Shown here: positions 28,548-39,121 of the stretch, in pieces
Position numbering within the stretch: the stretch's first letter is position 1
How the letters are laid out: each line of letters begins with the position of its first letter
Source: Lachnospiraceae bacterium
GTDB lineage: Bacteria > Bacillota > Clostridia > Lachnospirales > Lachnospiraceae
Assembly: GCA_024687745.1 (NCBI GenBank)
Contig: JAILEM010000084.1
Coordinates: forward strand, 1-64,000
DNA: 64,000 nucleotides
Direction: 5' to 3'
Translations under genes and position numbers: made by a program
The notes under the pieces: model-generated
Databases searched by the model: none
Seen by the model: only the letters and a program-made list of their open reading frames with translations
What the model was told of the DNA's origin: nothing

Positions 28548-30008
28548 TCACTCCCACCGCTCTCCCCAGATTTCATCACACATATTTACAAGATATTCGT
28601 AGGAAAATTTACTGTCCTGTCTCAATATCTCGTTTTTCATGGCCATTTCCTCGTTATATTCGGAAAGCGGATATACAACCACTCCGTCCATGTCCCTGTG
28701 AAGGTCACATATAAGAGCCTTTGCCTTATAATCCTTTACCGATACCCTTCCTTCCTCATCATAACCTATCTTTACCTTTGCCATACCTCCGAGAAGCCGG
28801 TCCGTTATATGATTTCCGGTCCCCGATGTCCAGCTTACAAAATTTCCTATGGAGTAAAAGATGGGCATTATCTCACCGTTTTCCCTTCTTAACTCCTCTA
28901 TGGGTTCTATTACGTGAGGATGTGTTCCTATCACAAGGTCTGCCCCGTTTTCAAGGAAAAGCTGTGCCCATTTTTCCTGCTCGGGATTCTTGTCAAGGTT
29001 ATATTCCCATCCCCAGTGCGGACAGATTATGGTAAGATCAGCCTCTTTTTCGGCCCTTTTTATATCGCTTATGACTCTTTCCTCCTCAAGCATATTAACC
29101 GCATAGGGCATATCCTCAGGGAAGGGTATTCCGTTTGTGCCATACGTATAGTTTAATATCGCAAGCCTGTAGCCACCTGATTCATAAATACATATGTCTT
29201 TTGAGTCCTCCTCCCTTGCTGCTATTCCCGTATAAACGATATCCGGATAGTTTTCCTCCCAGTAGGTCGTGCAGTTGATTATTCCCTGCTTTCCCCTGTC
29301 AAGGGCATGGTTTGTCGCATGAAGGATCACATCAAACCCGGTATCATGCAGGGCATCGGCTATCTCAAAGGGAGCGTTAAAGGTCGGATACCCGGTTATC
29401 CCAAGCTCACTCCCGCCTATCATCACCTCTTCATTTACAAGAGCTACATCGGCCTTACTTATCTCATCCTTTGTCCTTGAAAATATGGCACTGAAATCAT
29501 ATGTGCCATCCTCTCTTTTTGCTGTATTTACGACAGGAATATGCAAAAGGATGTCTCCCACCATCACAAGCTCGATATCGGGTGGAACCGCCGGTTCTTC
29601 CTCTGCTTCCTCTTCTTCTGTTTCCCCTTCCTCTTTTTCCTCTACTTCATTTTTCTCTTTCTCTGCTTCCTCTTCCTTTACGTCATTTTGTTTCCCTGAG
29701 TCTTCCTGATCTGAAGCCTCAGCTTCTGTATCCTCAGTATCCTCATTTTCCGGGCCCTCCGAAGCTATGGCCTCAGCTTCAGTATCCTCATTTTCCAAAT
29801 CCTCCGGATCTAAGGCCTCAGCCTCTGTATCCTCATTATCTGCGGAATCCGAAGCAGACTCTTTCTCACCGTCCAAAGCCTCTGAATTCATATAAGCATA
29901 ATTAAAGAAGCCGTTGAACATACCATAGTTGGCCATTAAAACAAGGGTTCCTGTTACCAGTACGATAAATATAAGTACGGAAAGTAAGATTTTGGTTTTT
30001 TTCTGCAT
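28548..30008 (-). CDS. CapA family (poly-gamma-glutamate capsule-like) metallophosphatase with acidic repeat linker
   Basis: VMVGDILLHIPV, DVILHATNHALDRGKQGI, ICPHWGWEY, LVIGTHPHVIEPIEEL, YSIGNFVSW; N-terminal TM then acidic repeats. Confidence 0.9.
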   Translation of the reverse strand: MQKKTKILLSVLIFIVLVTGTLVLMANYGMFNGFFNYAYMNSEALDGEKESASDSADNEDTEAEALDPEDLENEDTEAEAIASEGPENEDTEDTEAEASDQEDSGKQNDVKEEEAEKEKNEVEEKEEGETEEEEAEEEPAVPPDIELVMVGDILLHIPVVNTAKREDGTYDFSAIFSRTKDEISKADVALVNEEVMIGGSELGITGYPTFNAPFEIADALHDTGFDVILHATNHALDRGKQGIINCTTYWEENYPDIVYTGIAAREEDSKDICIYESGGYRLAILNYTYGTNGIPFPEDMPYAVNMLEEERVISDIKRAEKEADLTIICPHWGWEYNLDKNPEQEKWAQLFLENGADLVIGTHPHVIEPIEELRRENGEIMPIFYSIGNFVSWTSGTGNHITDRLLGGMAKVKIGYDEEGRVSVKDYKAKALICDLHRDMDGVVVYPLSEYNEEMAMKNEILRQDSKFSYEYLVNMCDEIWGERWE

Positions 30009-30021
30009 TTCCTGATGGTTC

Positions 30022-31836
30022 CTACATTCTCTCGGGAGCAGAGAATCCTAAAAGCTCTATACACTGTTCCAGTATCCTTAAGGTAAGCCTTATAAGGGCT
30101 ATCCAGCCTGACCTTTTCTCCTTATCCTCCTCGGAGAGTATCTTATTCTCATGATAAAAATGATTAAAGGCATCGGCCGTATCATATATATATCCGCAGA
30201 TTTTGTGGGGAGCAAGCTCCTCGAACGAAGCCTCTATGACCGCAGAGTATTTTGAAAGCTCTAACATCAGCTTTTTCTCCGCATCATTGTCGCAGACATT
30301 CAATCCATAGCCTGAAAGTACTGCTTTCTCATCCTCCTTTATGCCCTCATCGGCAATATACCTTGAAAGTATGGACTTTATACGTACCATCGTATATAGG
30401 ATGTATGGTCCCGTATTCCCCTCAAAGGAAGTAAATTTATCTATATCAAAGATATAATCCTTGGTCGCCTGATTGGAAAGATCACCGTATTTTAGTGCCG
30501 CAAGTCCCACCGTCTTTGCGGTGGCCACGGCAGTTTCGGGATCTTCTTCATGATTTTCCATTATCTTTTTATACATTTCATCATTGATATCGGATATCAG
30601 ATTTTCAAGACGCATAACTCCGCCCTCCCTTGTTTTAAAGGGCTTACCGTCTTTTCCGTTCATGGTGCCAAATCCCAGGAAATCAAGTTTTATATCTTTG
30701 TCGACTATCCCTGTCTTTCTCGCACACCGAAATACCTGCACAAAATGCATCTCCTGTCTTTTATCGACAACATAGATCACCTGGTCGGGATCGAAGGATT
30801 CCCTTCTTTCCTTAAGGGTGGCAAGATCAGTCGTCGTATAGAGCGAAGCGCCGTCTGATTTAAGGATCATGCAGGGAGGTATCTCCTTGGTGTCCGAATC
30901 TTCCTTTACATCCACAACTATCGCTCCTTCGCTTTCATATGCGTATCCGTCATCCTTCATCTTCTGAACCATATCCGGGATGTACTTCTGGACATCCGAC
31001 TCTCCCTTCCACCATTCAAAGTGGACATCGAGATTGTCGTAATTCTTCTTAAGATCCTCCCTGGATATCCTCATTATATGATCCCATATAGCCCTGTATC
31101 CCCTGTTCCCGTTCTGAAGCTCAAAGGTCGCTTTTAAGGCCTCCTCCCTGAAGGTCTCGTCTTCCTTTGACTTTGCGGAAGCACATGGATATATCTCTTC
31201 AAGCTCGGAGATAGTAAAAGGAGCCTCCTTGGGATATTCCCCGTCAAAGCTTTCATCAAAATATGGAAGGGATGGCTCCCGGTGCTTTAACTCTGTAATG
31301 ATAAGTCCCATCTGAAGACCCCAGTCTCCCATATGGATGTCACCTATCACCTCATTCCCCATATATTTTGCAAGCCGTTTGATGCTCTCACCTATTATGG
31401 CAGCCCTTAAATGCCCAACATGAAGAGGCTTTGCAACATTTGGTCCGCCATAATCCACAAGTATCCTCTTAGGTTTTTCCATGGTCTCAAGACCGAAGTT
31501 TTCAGATCTGTTCATTTCATCGAGATAATCCTTTAAAAAGGTCCCTGAAAGCTTAAGATTTATAAAGCCCGGTCTTACCGCACTTATATCACTGAAAACA
31601 GGCCCTTTTGAGGAGATTGATTCATCCTGAGAGCTTTTTAGGATATCGGCTATCTGCTCTGCGATCTCCATTGGAGGCTTTTTGGCTGCCTTTGCAAGAG
31701 CCATCGCCCCGTTGCACTGATATTCACACAGATCCGGTCTGTTTGACAAAGTTACCCTCGCATATTTACTTTCATATCCTGCTTTTTCAAATGCAGCCTC
31801 CATTGTCTCTGTTATAAGATCGATGATCTTCTTCAT
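30022..31836 (-). CDS. argS: Arginyl-tRNA synthetase
   Basis: VDYGGPNVAKPLHVGHLRAAIIGESIKRLAKYMGNEVIGDIHMGDWGLQMG typical of ArgS. Confidence 0.95.
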   Translation of the reverse strand: MKKIIDLITETMEAAFEKAGYESKYARVTLSNRPDLCEYQCNGAMALAKAAKKPPMEIAEQIADILKSSQDESISSKGPVFSDISAVRPGFINLKLSGTFLKDYLDEMNRSENFGLETMEKPKRILVDYGGPNVAKPLHVGHLRAAIIGESIKRLAKYMGNEVIGDIHMGDWGLQMGLIITELKHREPSLPYFDESFDGEYPKEAPFTISELEEIYPCASAKSKEDETFREEALKATFELQNGNRGYRAIWDHIMRISREDLKKNYDNLDVHFEWWKGESDVQKYIPDMVQKMKDDGYAYESEGAIVVDVKEDSDTKEIPPCMILKSDGASLYTTTDLATLKERRESFDPDQVIYVVDKRQEMHFVQVFRCARKTGIVDKDIKLDFLGFGTMNGKDGKPFKTREGGVMRLENLISDINDEMYKKIMENHEEDPETAVATAKTVGLAALKYGDLSNQATKDYIFDIDKFTSFEGNTGPYILYTMVRIKSILSRYIADEGIKEDEKAVLSGYGLNVCDNDAEKKLMLELSKYSAVIEASFEELAPHKICGYIYDTADAFNHFYHENKILSEEDKEKRSGWIALIRLTLRILEQCIELLGFSAPERM

Positions 31837-32474
31837 TATTTACGTCCTCCTTTTACAGGGTAGTCCCTTCTTTTGGAATATTCACATCCGCAGTAATCCT
31901 GCCTGTATAATCCGTATTTTCTTGAAAGCTCAATGGATCTTAAATATCCGTTTTTCTTTTTAAAATCCGAAGGAAGATGCTTTATCCCATATTCTTCTCC
32001 AAGCCTCTCTCCTATCTCATTTATCCAGGATACATTCTTAAGGGGGGAAATAGAAAGCGTTGTGGTAAAATAATCAAATCCGTTTTCTTTGGCATATTCA
32101 CAGGCCTTTCTCATCCTTAACTCATAACACCTATAGCACCTTTTTCCGCCCTCGGGTTCATTTTCAAGACCCTTTGCCATCTCATTAAAGATCTCAGGTT
32201 CATATTCTCCCCTGACGAATCTAATATTATTTTGATCCTTATTGTAAATGCCTATCAGCCTTTCAAGCTCCCCGATCCTTTTATAATATTCCTCTTCAAT
32301 TGTTATGTTGGGATTGTAATAATAGTCGGTAATATCAAAAAATTCCGCCAGATACATAAGGCAGTAGCTTGAGCAGGGTGCACAGCAGCTGTGAAGCAGA
32401 AGACTCGGCTTTTTTTCCGTATTGATCGATGCGGTCAGTGCATCAAGCTCTTTTTGATAATTTCTCTTATTCAT
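31836..32474 (-). CDS. queH: Epoxyqueuosine reductase QueH
   Basis: LLLHSCCAPCSSYCLMYLAEFFDITDYYYNPNI, RCYRCYELRMRKACEYAKENGFDYFTTTLSISPLKN, YRQDYCGCEYS. Confidence 0.9.
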   Translation of the reverse strand: MNKRNYQKELDALTASINTEKKPSLLLHSCCAPCSSYCLMYLAEFFDITDYYYNPNITIEEEYYKRIGELERLIGIYNKDQNNIRFVRGEYEPEIFNEMAKGLENEPEGGKRCYRCYELRMRKACEYAKENGFDYFTTTLSISPLKNVSWINEIGERLGEEYGIKHLPSDFKKKNGYLRSIELSRKYGLYRQDYCGCEYSKRRDYPVKGGRK

Positions 32475-32483
32475 GGCTTTTCC

Positions 32484-33428
32484 TCAGACTCCCGTTATCA
32501 TCGATATAAGAGGCATCGTTAATACGGAAAGCAGGGTCGTAAGCACTACTCCTCTCGAGGATAGCTCCACATTGCCGTCATACTGCTGTGCGAGCATTAC
32601 GGGCATGGATGCGACAGGAGTCGATATCATTACCATACATACCCCGGTAAGCATCGGATCAAGGTGCAGTGCCTTTATCATAAAGGTCCAGATCACGGGG
32701 ATGATGATGAGCTTTATCAGTGAAAAAAGGAGAAGTTTTCTGTTCGTAAACAGTCCCTTTATATCAACCCTTGCAAAGGAATCCCCGATGACAAGCATAC
32801 TGAGCGGTACGGTCAGATCTGCGAGATAACCGATAGTATCACAGAGTATAGAAGGAACCTTAATATCACACAGATATATGACCACAGCAGTCAATGCCGC
32901 TATTATCCCAATATTGATAACCTTGGAAAGAGTTGCCTTAAGTCCCCCGGAACTCCTCATGCTCTCCCCTTCACTGCCGGCCTTTCCCCGTATCTGGCTG
33001 ATCCCCCAGGTATATATAAGAATACTGAAGGGGATCTGGAATACGGCAGTATAAAGCATCGCTTCCTCTCCGTAAACGGCACTTATCAGCGGAAAGCCCA
33101 TAAATCCGACATTTGAGAAAACCGTGATCACTCTCCACATTCCGACATCCTCAGGTTTTGAACGAAGGAGCTTTGGTACTGCATAGGATACTGCCAAAAG
33201 AACAGCATACATCGCGATACTTATTCCGGCGGTCATCAGAAGATCTCTGCCGGAGAGTGATTTGTCCGCATTTATCGCCGAATTTATTATAAGCATGGGA
33301 TTTGCGATATTTACCACGATGACAGATATCGCCTTTGTGGAAACATCATTCAGGATTCCCTTCCTTCTGCATAAATAGCCCGCTATCATTATAATGAAGA
33401 GGACCGTCATCTGTTTTAAGATTATCAT
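32484..33428 (-). CDS. AEC (auxin efflux carrier-like) family transporter
   Basis: 314 aa, about 10 hydrophobic segments; GFMGFPLISAVYGEEAMLYTAVFQIPFSILIYTWG. Confidence 0.88.
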   Translation of the reverse strand: MIILKQMTVLFIIMIAGYLCRRKGILNDVSTKAISVIVVNIANPMLIINSAINADKSLSGRDLLMTAGISIAMYAVLLAVSYAVPKLLRSKPEDVGMWRVITVFSNVGFMGFPLISAVYGEEAMLYTAVFQIPFSILIYTWGISQIRGKAGSEGESMRSSGGLKATLSKVINIGIIAALTAVVIYLCDIKVPSILCDTIGYLADLTVPLSMLVIGDSFARVDIKGLFTNRKLLLFSLIKLIIIPVIWTFMIKALHLDPMLTGVCMVMISTPVASMPVMLAQQYDGNVELSSRGVVLTTLLSVLTMPLISMITGV

Positions 33429-36400
33429 GAAAAGTACCTTACTCCCGATTCAAACAGCTTCATATCGCTCTCACCGTATATGTTAAGGGCAACTCCCTCA
33501 CCCCTTCTCTCAGCATGTCCCATCTTTCCGAATATCCTTCCATCGGGACTTAATATACCTTCGATCGCCATATATGAACCGTTGACATTCCATTCTTCAT
33601 CCATCGATACGCTGCCCTTAAGATCACAGTAGCAGGTAGCGACCTGGCCGTTTTTGAAAAGCTTCTTAAGCCATTCATCGTCACAGACAAACCTTCCTTC
33701 TCCGTGAGATGCAGGTACGACATATACCCCTCCAAGCTCAGTATTCATAAGCCAGGGTGACTTATCCGAAACAACCTTTGTATATACCATCCTTGATACA
33801 TGGCGGTTGATCGTATTGTATGTAAGTGTGGGTGAATTCTCATTCTGTCCCACTATCCTTCCCTCAGGAAGCAGACCAAGCTTTATAAGTGCCTGGAAGC
33901 CGTTACAGATACCAAGGATCAGACCGTCTCTTTCATCCATCAGCTTTGTTACAGCATTTTTAATAAACTCATTCTGAAAGGCGGTTGCAAAAAACTTCGC
34001 GGAACCGTCCGGCTCATCTCCTGCCGAAAAGCCTCCCGGGAACATTATAATCTGCGCATTGTTTATCTCTTTTTCAAATTCCTTCACGGAATCCCTTATA
34101 TCCTGGGGATCCTGATTCTTAAATATCCTTATGGACACATCGGCTCCTGCCCTCTCAAAGGCCTTTGCCGAATCGTACTCACAGTTGGTACCCGGAAATA
34201 CAGGGATAAAGACAGTGGGTCTTGCAACCTTATTTTTGCATACATACACCGAATCGCTCTTATAAAGCCCCGGCTCCAGGATCCTTTCATCATTACCGGA
34301 TACCGTGGGGAATACCTTTTCAAGGGGCGCCTTCCATTCCTTAAGGGCCTCCTCGATACTTATGGAGGTATCTCTGTATTCGATCTCTCCATCGTCCTTT
34401 ACCTCTCCTATAAGAGTATAGGTTATTGAAAGCCTGCTCACATCCTGAGGACTGACTTCCGCTATTATGGCTCCAAACAGCGGTCTGAACAGATCTCTCT
34501 CATCCACATTATGCTCGATCCTAAAGCCCTTCTTATTACCAAAGGACATCTTTGCAAGTGCTGCAAAGATCCCGCTTCCGTCAGGTACATAGGCTGACTT
34601 TATAAGACCTTCATTTACATCATTTTTAAACTTTGAATACTGTGAATCTATCTCGTCAAAATCGGGAAGCTCATCGGAATCTCTGTCAAACTTAAGGATG
34701 ACAAGCTTATTTGCGGCCTTTTTAAGCTCAGGAGTAACAACATCCTTTATCGAGGCCACATCCACCGCAAAGGAAACAAGTGTGGGCGGAACATCTATAT
34801 CATTAAAGGTACCCGACATCGAATCCTTACCGCCGATAGAGGGAAGGCCGAAACGAAGCTGTGCCTCAAAGGCTCCCAAAAGGCTCAGGAAAGGCTGGCT
34901 CCAGCGCTTTGGATCCTCTGTCATCCTTCTGAAATATTCCTGGAAGGTAAATCTTATCTTCTTATGATCTCCTCCTGCTGCCACTATCTTTGCCATGGAC
35001 TGTATAACGGCATATATAGCACCGTGATACGGGCTCCAGCTTGAAAGATAGGGATCAAAGCCGTAGCTCATCATGGTCACTGTATCACATTTTCCCTTCA
35101 GTACGGGAAGCTTTGCTATCATGATCTGCGTCTCTGTCAGCTGGTAAGCACCGCCGTATGGCATCAGCACGCTTCCTGCTCCTATGGAGGAGTCAAACAT
35201 CTCAACAAGACCCTTCTGTGAGCATACATTGAGATCCTTAAGAGTATTGATCATGGCTCCCCTTATATCGGATGCTTCCATGGACTTTGCAACACCCTTT
35301 GATTCATATCTGCCAAAGAAATCGTCATTTCTGACCGGAAGGGTCACTCTGACCTTAGTCTCCTGATGAGCACCGTTTGTATTTAAGAATTCCCTTTTTA
35401 GATCGACTATCTTTTTTCCTCTCCAGTTAAGTATAAGCCTTGGTTCTTCGGTGACCTTCGCAACAGCTACCGCTTCAAGGTTTTCTTCATCCGCATAGCG
35501 CATAAAGCTGTCAACGTCCTCCTTTGCAACCACAACAGCCATCCTCTCCTGTGATTCCGAGATCGCAAGCTCTGTTCCGTCAAGGCCTGCATACTTCTTG
35601 GGCACCTTATCAAGATCTATGTTAAGGCCGTCAGCTAACTCACCGATCGCAACTGATACTCCGCCCGCGCCAAAATCATTACATTTTCTGATAAGCCTTG
35701 ATACCTCAGGACGCCTGAACAGTCTCTGAAGCTTTCTTTCCGTCGGAGCATTTCCCTTCTGTACCTCCGCACCACAGGTCTCTATGGAGCTTTCCGTATG
35801 GACCTTTGAAGAGCCTGTAGCACCGCCGCAGCCGTCTCTTCCCGTACGTCCGCCCAAAAGTATTATGATATTTCCGGGATCGGAGGTCTTTCTCATGACA
35901 TCCTTTCTGGGTGCCGCTCCCATTACGGCACCTATCTCCATCCTCTTTGCAACGTAATCGGGATGATATATCTCCTTAACATAGCCTGTGGCAAGACCTA
36001 TCTGGTTTCCGTAGGAGGAATAACCCTGTGCCGCTCCCCTTACAAGCTTCTTCTGCGGAAGCTTTCCTTTTAAGGTAGCCTCTATGGGAACAGTGGGATC
36101 TGCAGCTCCCGTTATCCTCATCGCCTGATATACATAGCTTCTTCCGGAAAGGGGATCTCTGATCGCTCCTCCAAGACAGGTTGCCGCTCCTCCGAAGGGT
36201 TCTATCTCCGTCGGATGATTATGTGTCTCATTTTTAAAGCTTACAAGCCACTCCTCTGTGACTCCGTCTATCTCAACAGGCACCACGATGGAGCAGGCGT
36301 TGATCTCATCCGACTCCTCCATGTCTTTCAGCTTTCCGTCTTTTTTAAGCTTTCTCATGGCTAAGAGAGCTATATCCATAAGACAGACAAATTTATCCTT

Positions 36401-37198
36401 TCTCTCTCCGAATATCTCCTTCCTTGTTTCAAGATACCTGTTATAGCTGTCCAGGATAACCTCCTTATAATCCCCGTCATCGAAGGTTATATCGGTAAGC
36501 TCTGTGGAGAAGGTGGTATGACGGCAGTGATCTGACCAGTATGTGTCAAGGACTCTTATCTCTGTCATTGTCGGATCCCTGTCCTCATCCTCTTTAAAGT
36601 ATTTTCTTATATGTTTAAAATCATTAAAGGTCATGGCAAGGGAAAGGGAATCATAGAGCTTTTTAAGCTCCGTATCATCCATATCCTTAAATCCGTCAAA
36701 TACCCTGATATCCTCCGGCTCATCGTATTCTGTTATGAGAGTCTCGGGCTTTTGCATTCCGCTCTCTCTCGAATCCACAGGATTTATACAGTAATCCTTT
36801 ATCGATTCAAACTCCTCATCGGTCATTGACCCGGTCAGACAATATGTTACAGCCGTCTTTATCACGGGATCTTCATCCTCATTTAAGAATTTAACGCACT
36901 GTTCTGCGGAGTCAGCCCTCTGGTCAAACTGTCCCGGCAAAAACTCGATAGAAAATACCCTGTCGTTATCCTCCCTGTCAAAATCCTCCTCATAGAGAAG
37001 GTCGACCGGCGGCTCCGAAAATACAGTTGATTTAGCCTTTTCATATGTATCCTCGGATAGATTCTCTATATCATATCTTATAAGCATCCTTACCTTAGAG
37101 AGTCCCACGACCGAAAGATAATTCAGGATATCCGCTTTAAGCTCCCTGCCCTTTACCGCATAAGGCTCCTTTTTTTCCACATAGATTCGTCTGACCAT
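33425..37198 (-). CDS. purL: Phosphoribosylformylglycinamidine synthase, single chain with C-terminal glutaminase domain
   Basis: 1257 aa; LDTYWSDHCRHTTFSTEL, FKNETHNHPTEIEPFGGAATCLGGAIRDPLSGR; C-terminal FPGTNCEYDSAKAFERAGA and GICNGFQALIKLGLLP. Confidence 0.96.
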   Translation of the reverse strand: MVRRIYVEKKEPYAVKGRELKADILNYLSVVGLSKVRMLIRYDIENLSEDTYEKAKSTVFSEPPVDLLYEEDFDREDNDRVFSIEFLPGQFDQRADSAEQCVKFLNEDEDPVIKTAVTYCLTGSMTDEEFESIKDYCINPVDSRESGMQKPETLITEYDEPEDIRVFDGFKDMDDTELKKLYDSLSLAMTFNDFKHIRKYFKEDEDRDPTMTEIRVLDTYWSDHCRHTTFSTELTDITFDDGDYKEVILDSYNRYLETRKEIFGERKDKFVCLMDIALLAMRKLKKDGKLKDMEESDEINACSIVVPVEIDGVTEEWLVSFKNETHNHPTEIEPFGGAATCLGGAIRDPLSGRSYVYQAMRITGAADPTVPIEATLKGKLPQKKLVRGAAQGYSSYGNQIGLATGYVKEIYHPDYVAKRMEIGAVMGAAPRKDVMRKTSDPGNIIILLGGRTGRDGCGGATGSSKVHTESSIETCGAEVQKGNAPTERKLQRLFRRPEVSRLIRKCNDFGAGGVSVAIGELADGLNIDLDKVPKKYAGLDGTELAISESQERMAVVVAKEDVDSFMRYADEENLEAVAVAKVTEEPRLILNWRGKKIVDLKREFLNTNGAHQETKVRVTLPVRNDDFFGRYESKGVAKSMEASDIRGAMINTLKDLNVCSQKGLVEMFDSSIGAGSVLMPYGGAYQLTETQIMIAKLPVLKGKCDTVTMMSYGFDPYLSSWSPYHGAIYAVIQSMAKIVAAGGDHKKIRFTFQEYFRRMTEDPKRWSQPFLSLLGAFEAQLRFGLPSIGGKDSMSGTFNDIDVPPTLVSFAVDVASIKDVVTPELKKAANKLVILKFDRDSDELPDFDEIDSQYSKFKNDVNEGLIKSAYVPDGSGIFAALAKMSFGNKKGFRIEHNVDERDLFRPLFGAIIAEVSPQDVSRLSITYTLIGEVKDDGEIEYRDTSISIEEALKEWKAPLEKVFPTVSGNDERILEPGLYKSDSVYVCKNKVARPTVFIPVFPGTNCEYDSAKAFERAGADVSIRIFKNQDPQDIRDSVKEFEKEINNAQIIMFPGGFSAGDEPDGSAKFFATAFQNEFIKNAVTKLMDERDGLILGICNGFQALIKLGLLPEGRIVGQNENSPTLTYNTINRHVSRMVYTKVVSDKSPWLMNTELGGVYVVPASHGEGRFVCDDEWLKKLFKNGQVATCYCDLKGSVSMDEEWNVNGSYMAIEGILSPDGRIFGKMGHAERRGEGVALNIYGESDMKLFESGVRYFS

Positions 37199-37220
37199 TT
37201 TTTTCTCCTCTTTAATATCC

Positions 37221-38591
37221 TTATATATATTTTAGTACCTCGGACAGATTGCTTACGCCGATAAGCTTTATGTCCTTTGTATCTTCAACCTGATCCAGTG
37301 AGCTTTTGGGCAGGATACAGCTTGAAAATCCAAGCTTCTTTGCCTCCTTTACCCTTAGCATGGCACCGCTTACAGATCTTACCTCTCCGCTTAAGCCCAC
37401 CTCTCCGAAGACTATTATGTCCCTTGGTATACTCTTATTTCTGTAGCTTGAGATGACCGCCATGACGATCCCCAGATCCATGGCCGGCTCTACCATCCTC
37501 ATACCGCCTGCGACATTTACATAGGCGTCACATTCGGAGGTCTTAAGAGAAAGCCTTTTCTCAAGTACTGCCATCAGAAGGTTAAACCTGTTTATGTCTG
37601 CTCCGGTTGCCTGTCTTTTGGGGAATCCAAAGCTTGTTCTTGCAACAAGTGCCTGTATCTCCAAAAGTATCGGCCTTGTTCCCTCCATGGCACAGGCCAC
37701 AACGGATCCGGGCGCATCTTCAGGCCTTCCCGAGAGCATGTATTCCGAAGGGTTCATGACCTCACAAAGTCCTGAGGACCTCATCTCAAAAACACCTATC
37801 TCGTTCGTTGAACCAAAACGGTTCTTTACCCCTCTTAATATCCTGTAGGAAGCAAATCTGTCACCCTCAAAGTATAAAACGGTATCAACCATGTGCTCAA
37901 GCACCCTCGGCCCTGCGACCGTTCCCTCCTTTGTGACATGTCCCACTATAAAAACGGCAATATTTAAAGATTTTGCCAATGTAAGGAGGATGGAGGTAGC
38001 CTCCCTTACCTGGGAAACAGATCCGGGTGCCGAAGAGACACTGTCTGAATACATAGTCTGAATGGAATCTATCACTACGATCTCAGGCTTTTCATTTTTG
38101 ATCGATGTGCTTATGATATCAAGGTCTGTTTCACAAAACAATAAAAGATTGTCGTTAAAGCTTCCGATCCTCATCGCCCTCATCTTGATCTGCTTTAAGG
38201 ATTCCTCCCCCGAAACATACAGTATCTTATGTCCGTTATCCGAAAGGTTCTTACATACCTGCAGAAGGATGGTCGATTTACCTATCCCCGGATCTCCGCC
38301 AACAAGGATAAGGGAACCCTCTACAACTCCGCCTCCCAGAACCCTGTCAAACTCGTTTATACCGGTGGTTATCCTTTCATTTTCCGTAAGCTCTATGGAG
38401 GACATTTTTGAGGGCGCATGATCAGAAGATACTGCGCCCTTAATATGTTTACCGCCATTTGAAATTTTGCTGACAGGCTCTTCCACAAAGGTATTCCACT
38501 GCTTGCAGCCGGGACACTGCCCCATCCATTTTGCGGATTCATACCCGCATTCAGAGCAGAAGAATACCGTAGTCCTTTTTGAATTTGCCAT
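37221..38591 (-). CDS. radA: DNA repair protein RadA
   Basis: Zn finger CSECGYESAKWMGQCPGCKQWNTF, Walker A GGDPGIGKST, KNRFG motif, Lon-like C-terminus. Start at MANSKRT (38591). Confidence 0.95.
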   Translation of the reverse strand: MANSKRTTVFFCSECGYESAKWMGQCPGCKQWNTFVEEPVSKISNGGKHIKGAVSSDHAPSKMSSIELTENERITTGINEFDRVLGGGVVEGSLILVGGDPGIGKSTILLQVCKNLSDNGHKILYVSGEESLKQIKMRAMRIGSFNDNLLLFCETDLDIISTSIKNEKPEIVVIDSIQTMYSDSVSSAPGSVSQVREATSILLTLAKSLNIAVFIVGHVTKEGTVAGPRVLEHMVDTVLYFEGDRFASYRILRGVKNRFGSTNEIGVFEMRSSGLCEVMNPSEYMLSGRPEDAPGSVVACAMEGTRPILLEIQALVARTSFGFPKRQATGADINRFNLLMAVLEKRLSLKTSECDAYVNVAGGMRMVEPAMDLGIVMAVISSYRNKSIPRDIIVFGEVGLSGEVRSVSGAMLRVKEAKKLGFSSCILPKSSLDQVEDTKDIKLIGVSNLSEVLKYI

Positions 38592-38660
38592 AAAATCCTG
38601 TCCTTTTTTATTTATAAACATCCAGAGATCCGGCTTTGGATCTCCGGCTAAAGCTTTGGA

Positions 38661-39074
38661 TCAGAGATAGATCTTAACCTCTACATCCTCACCCCGGGTA
38701 AGCTCTACACTGAAACTCAGCTTTCCGCCGAGATTTGTCTTTATCTTCCCGGCACTCTTTCCGCCGACCGATACGTTATATTCCGTATCCTCGGTAAGTC
38801 CGACCGTTATCTGTGCATCCTCGTTACCCGAAACCTTAAACTCTACCCCGTCCTTTGTAGCCCTGAAATCATTTACCGAGGTTCCGGGTTCCGATTCATA
38901 TACAAATAACCCGTCTCTCTCAAGCTTGGTAAGCTCATTGTAGGTCTTTACCTTATAGAGATTACCGCCGCTTTCAAAGTCCTCAAGCTTTGACTTTTTA
39001 TCGAGCTCATAGTCTCCAAAGCTCAAAGTACCGTCCTTCTCGGTTCTGATCAATTCCTTTACAGCTGCCATCAT
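38661..39074 (-). CDS. Small conserved protein of unknown function
   Basis: 137 aa, beta-rich; LIRTEKDGTLSFGDYELDKKSKLEDFESGGNLYKVKTYNELTKLERDGLFVYESEPGTSV; between radA and clpC. Confidence 0.75.
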   Translation of the reverse strand: MMAAVKELIRTEKDGTLSFGDYELDKKSKLEDFESGGNLYKVKTYNELTKLERDGLFVYESEPGTSVNDFRATKDGVEFKVSGNEDAQITVGLTEDTEYNVSVGGKSAGKIKTNLGGKLSFSVELTRGEDVEVKIYL

Positions 39075-39121
39075 TTACCCTCCTCTTAAAAATCGGTTAT
39101 TTATACCTTGTCCCTTTGGTT

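Noticed and set aside
28454-28548. Vitamin riboswitch upstream of the ECF S-component gene
   Set aside because: The region is short and no TPP, FMN, cobalamin or similar core motif is visible.
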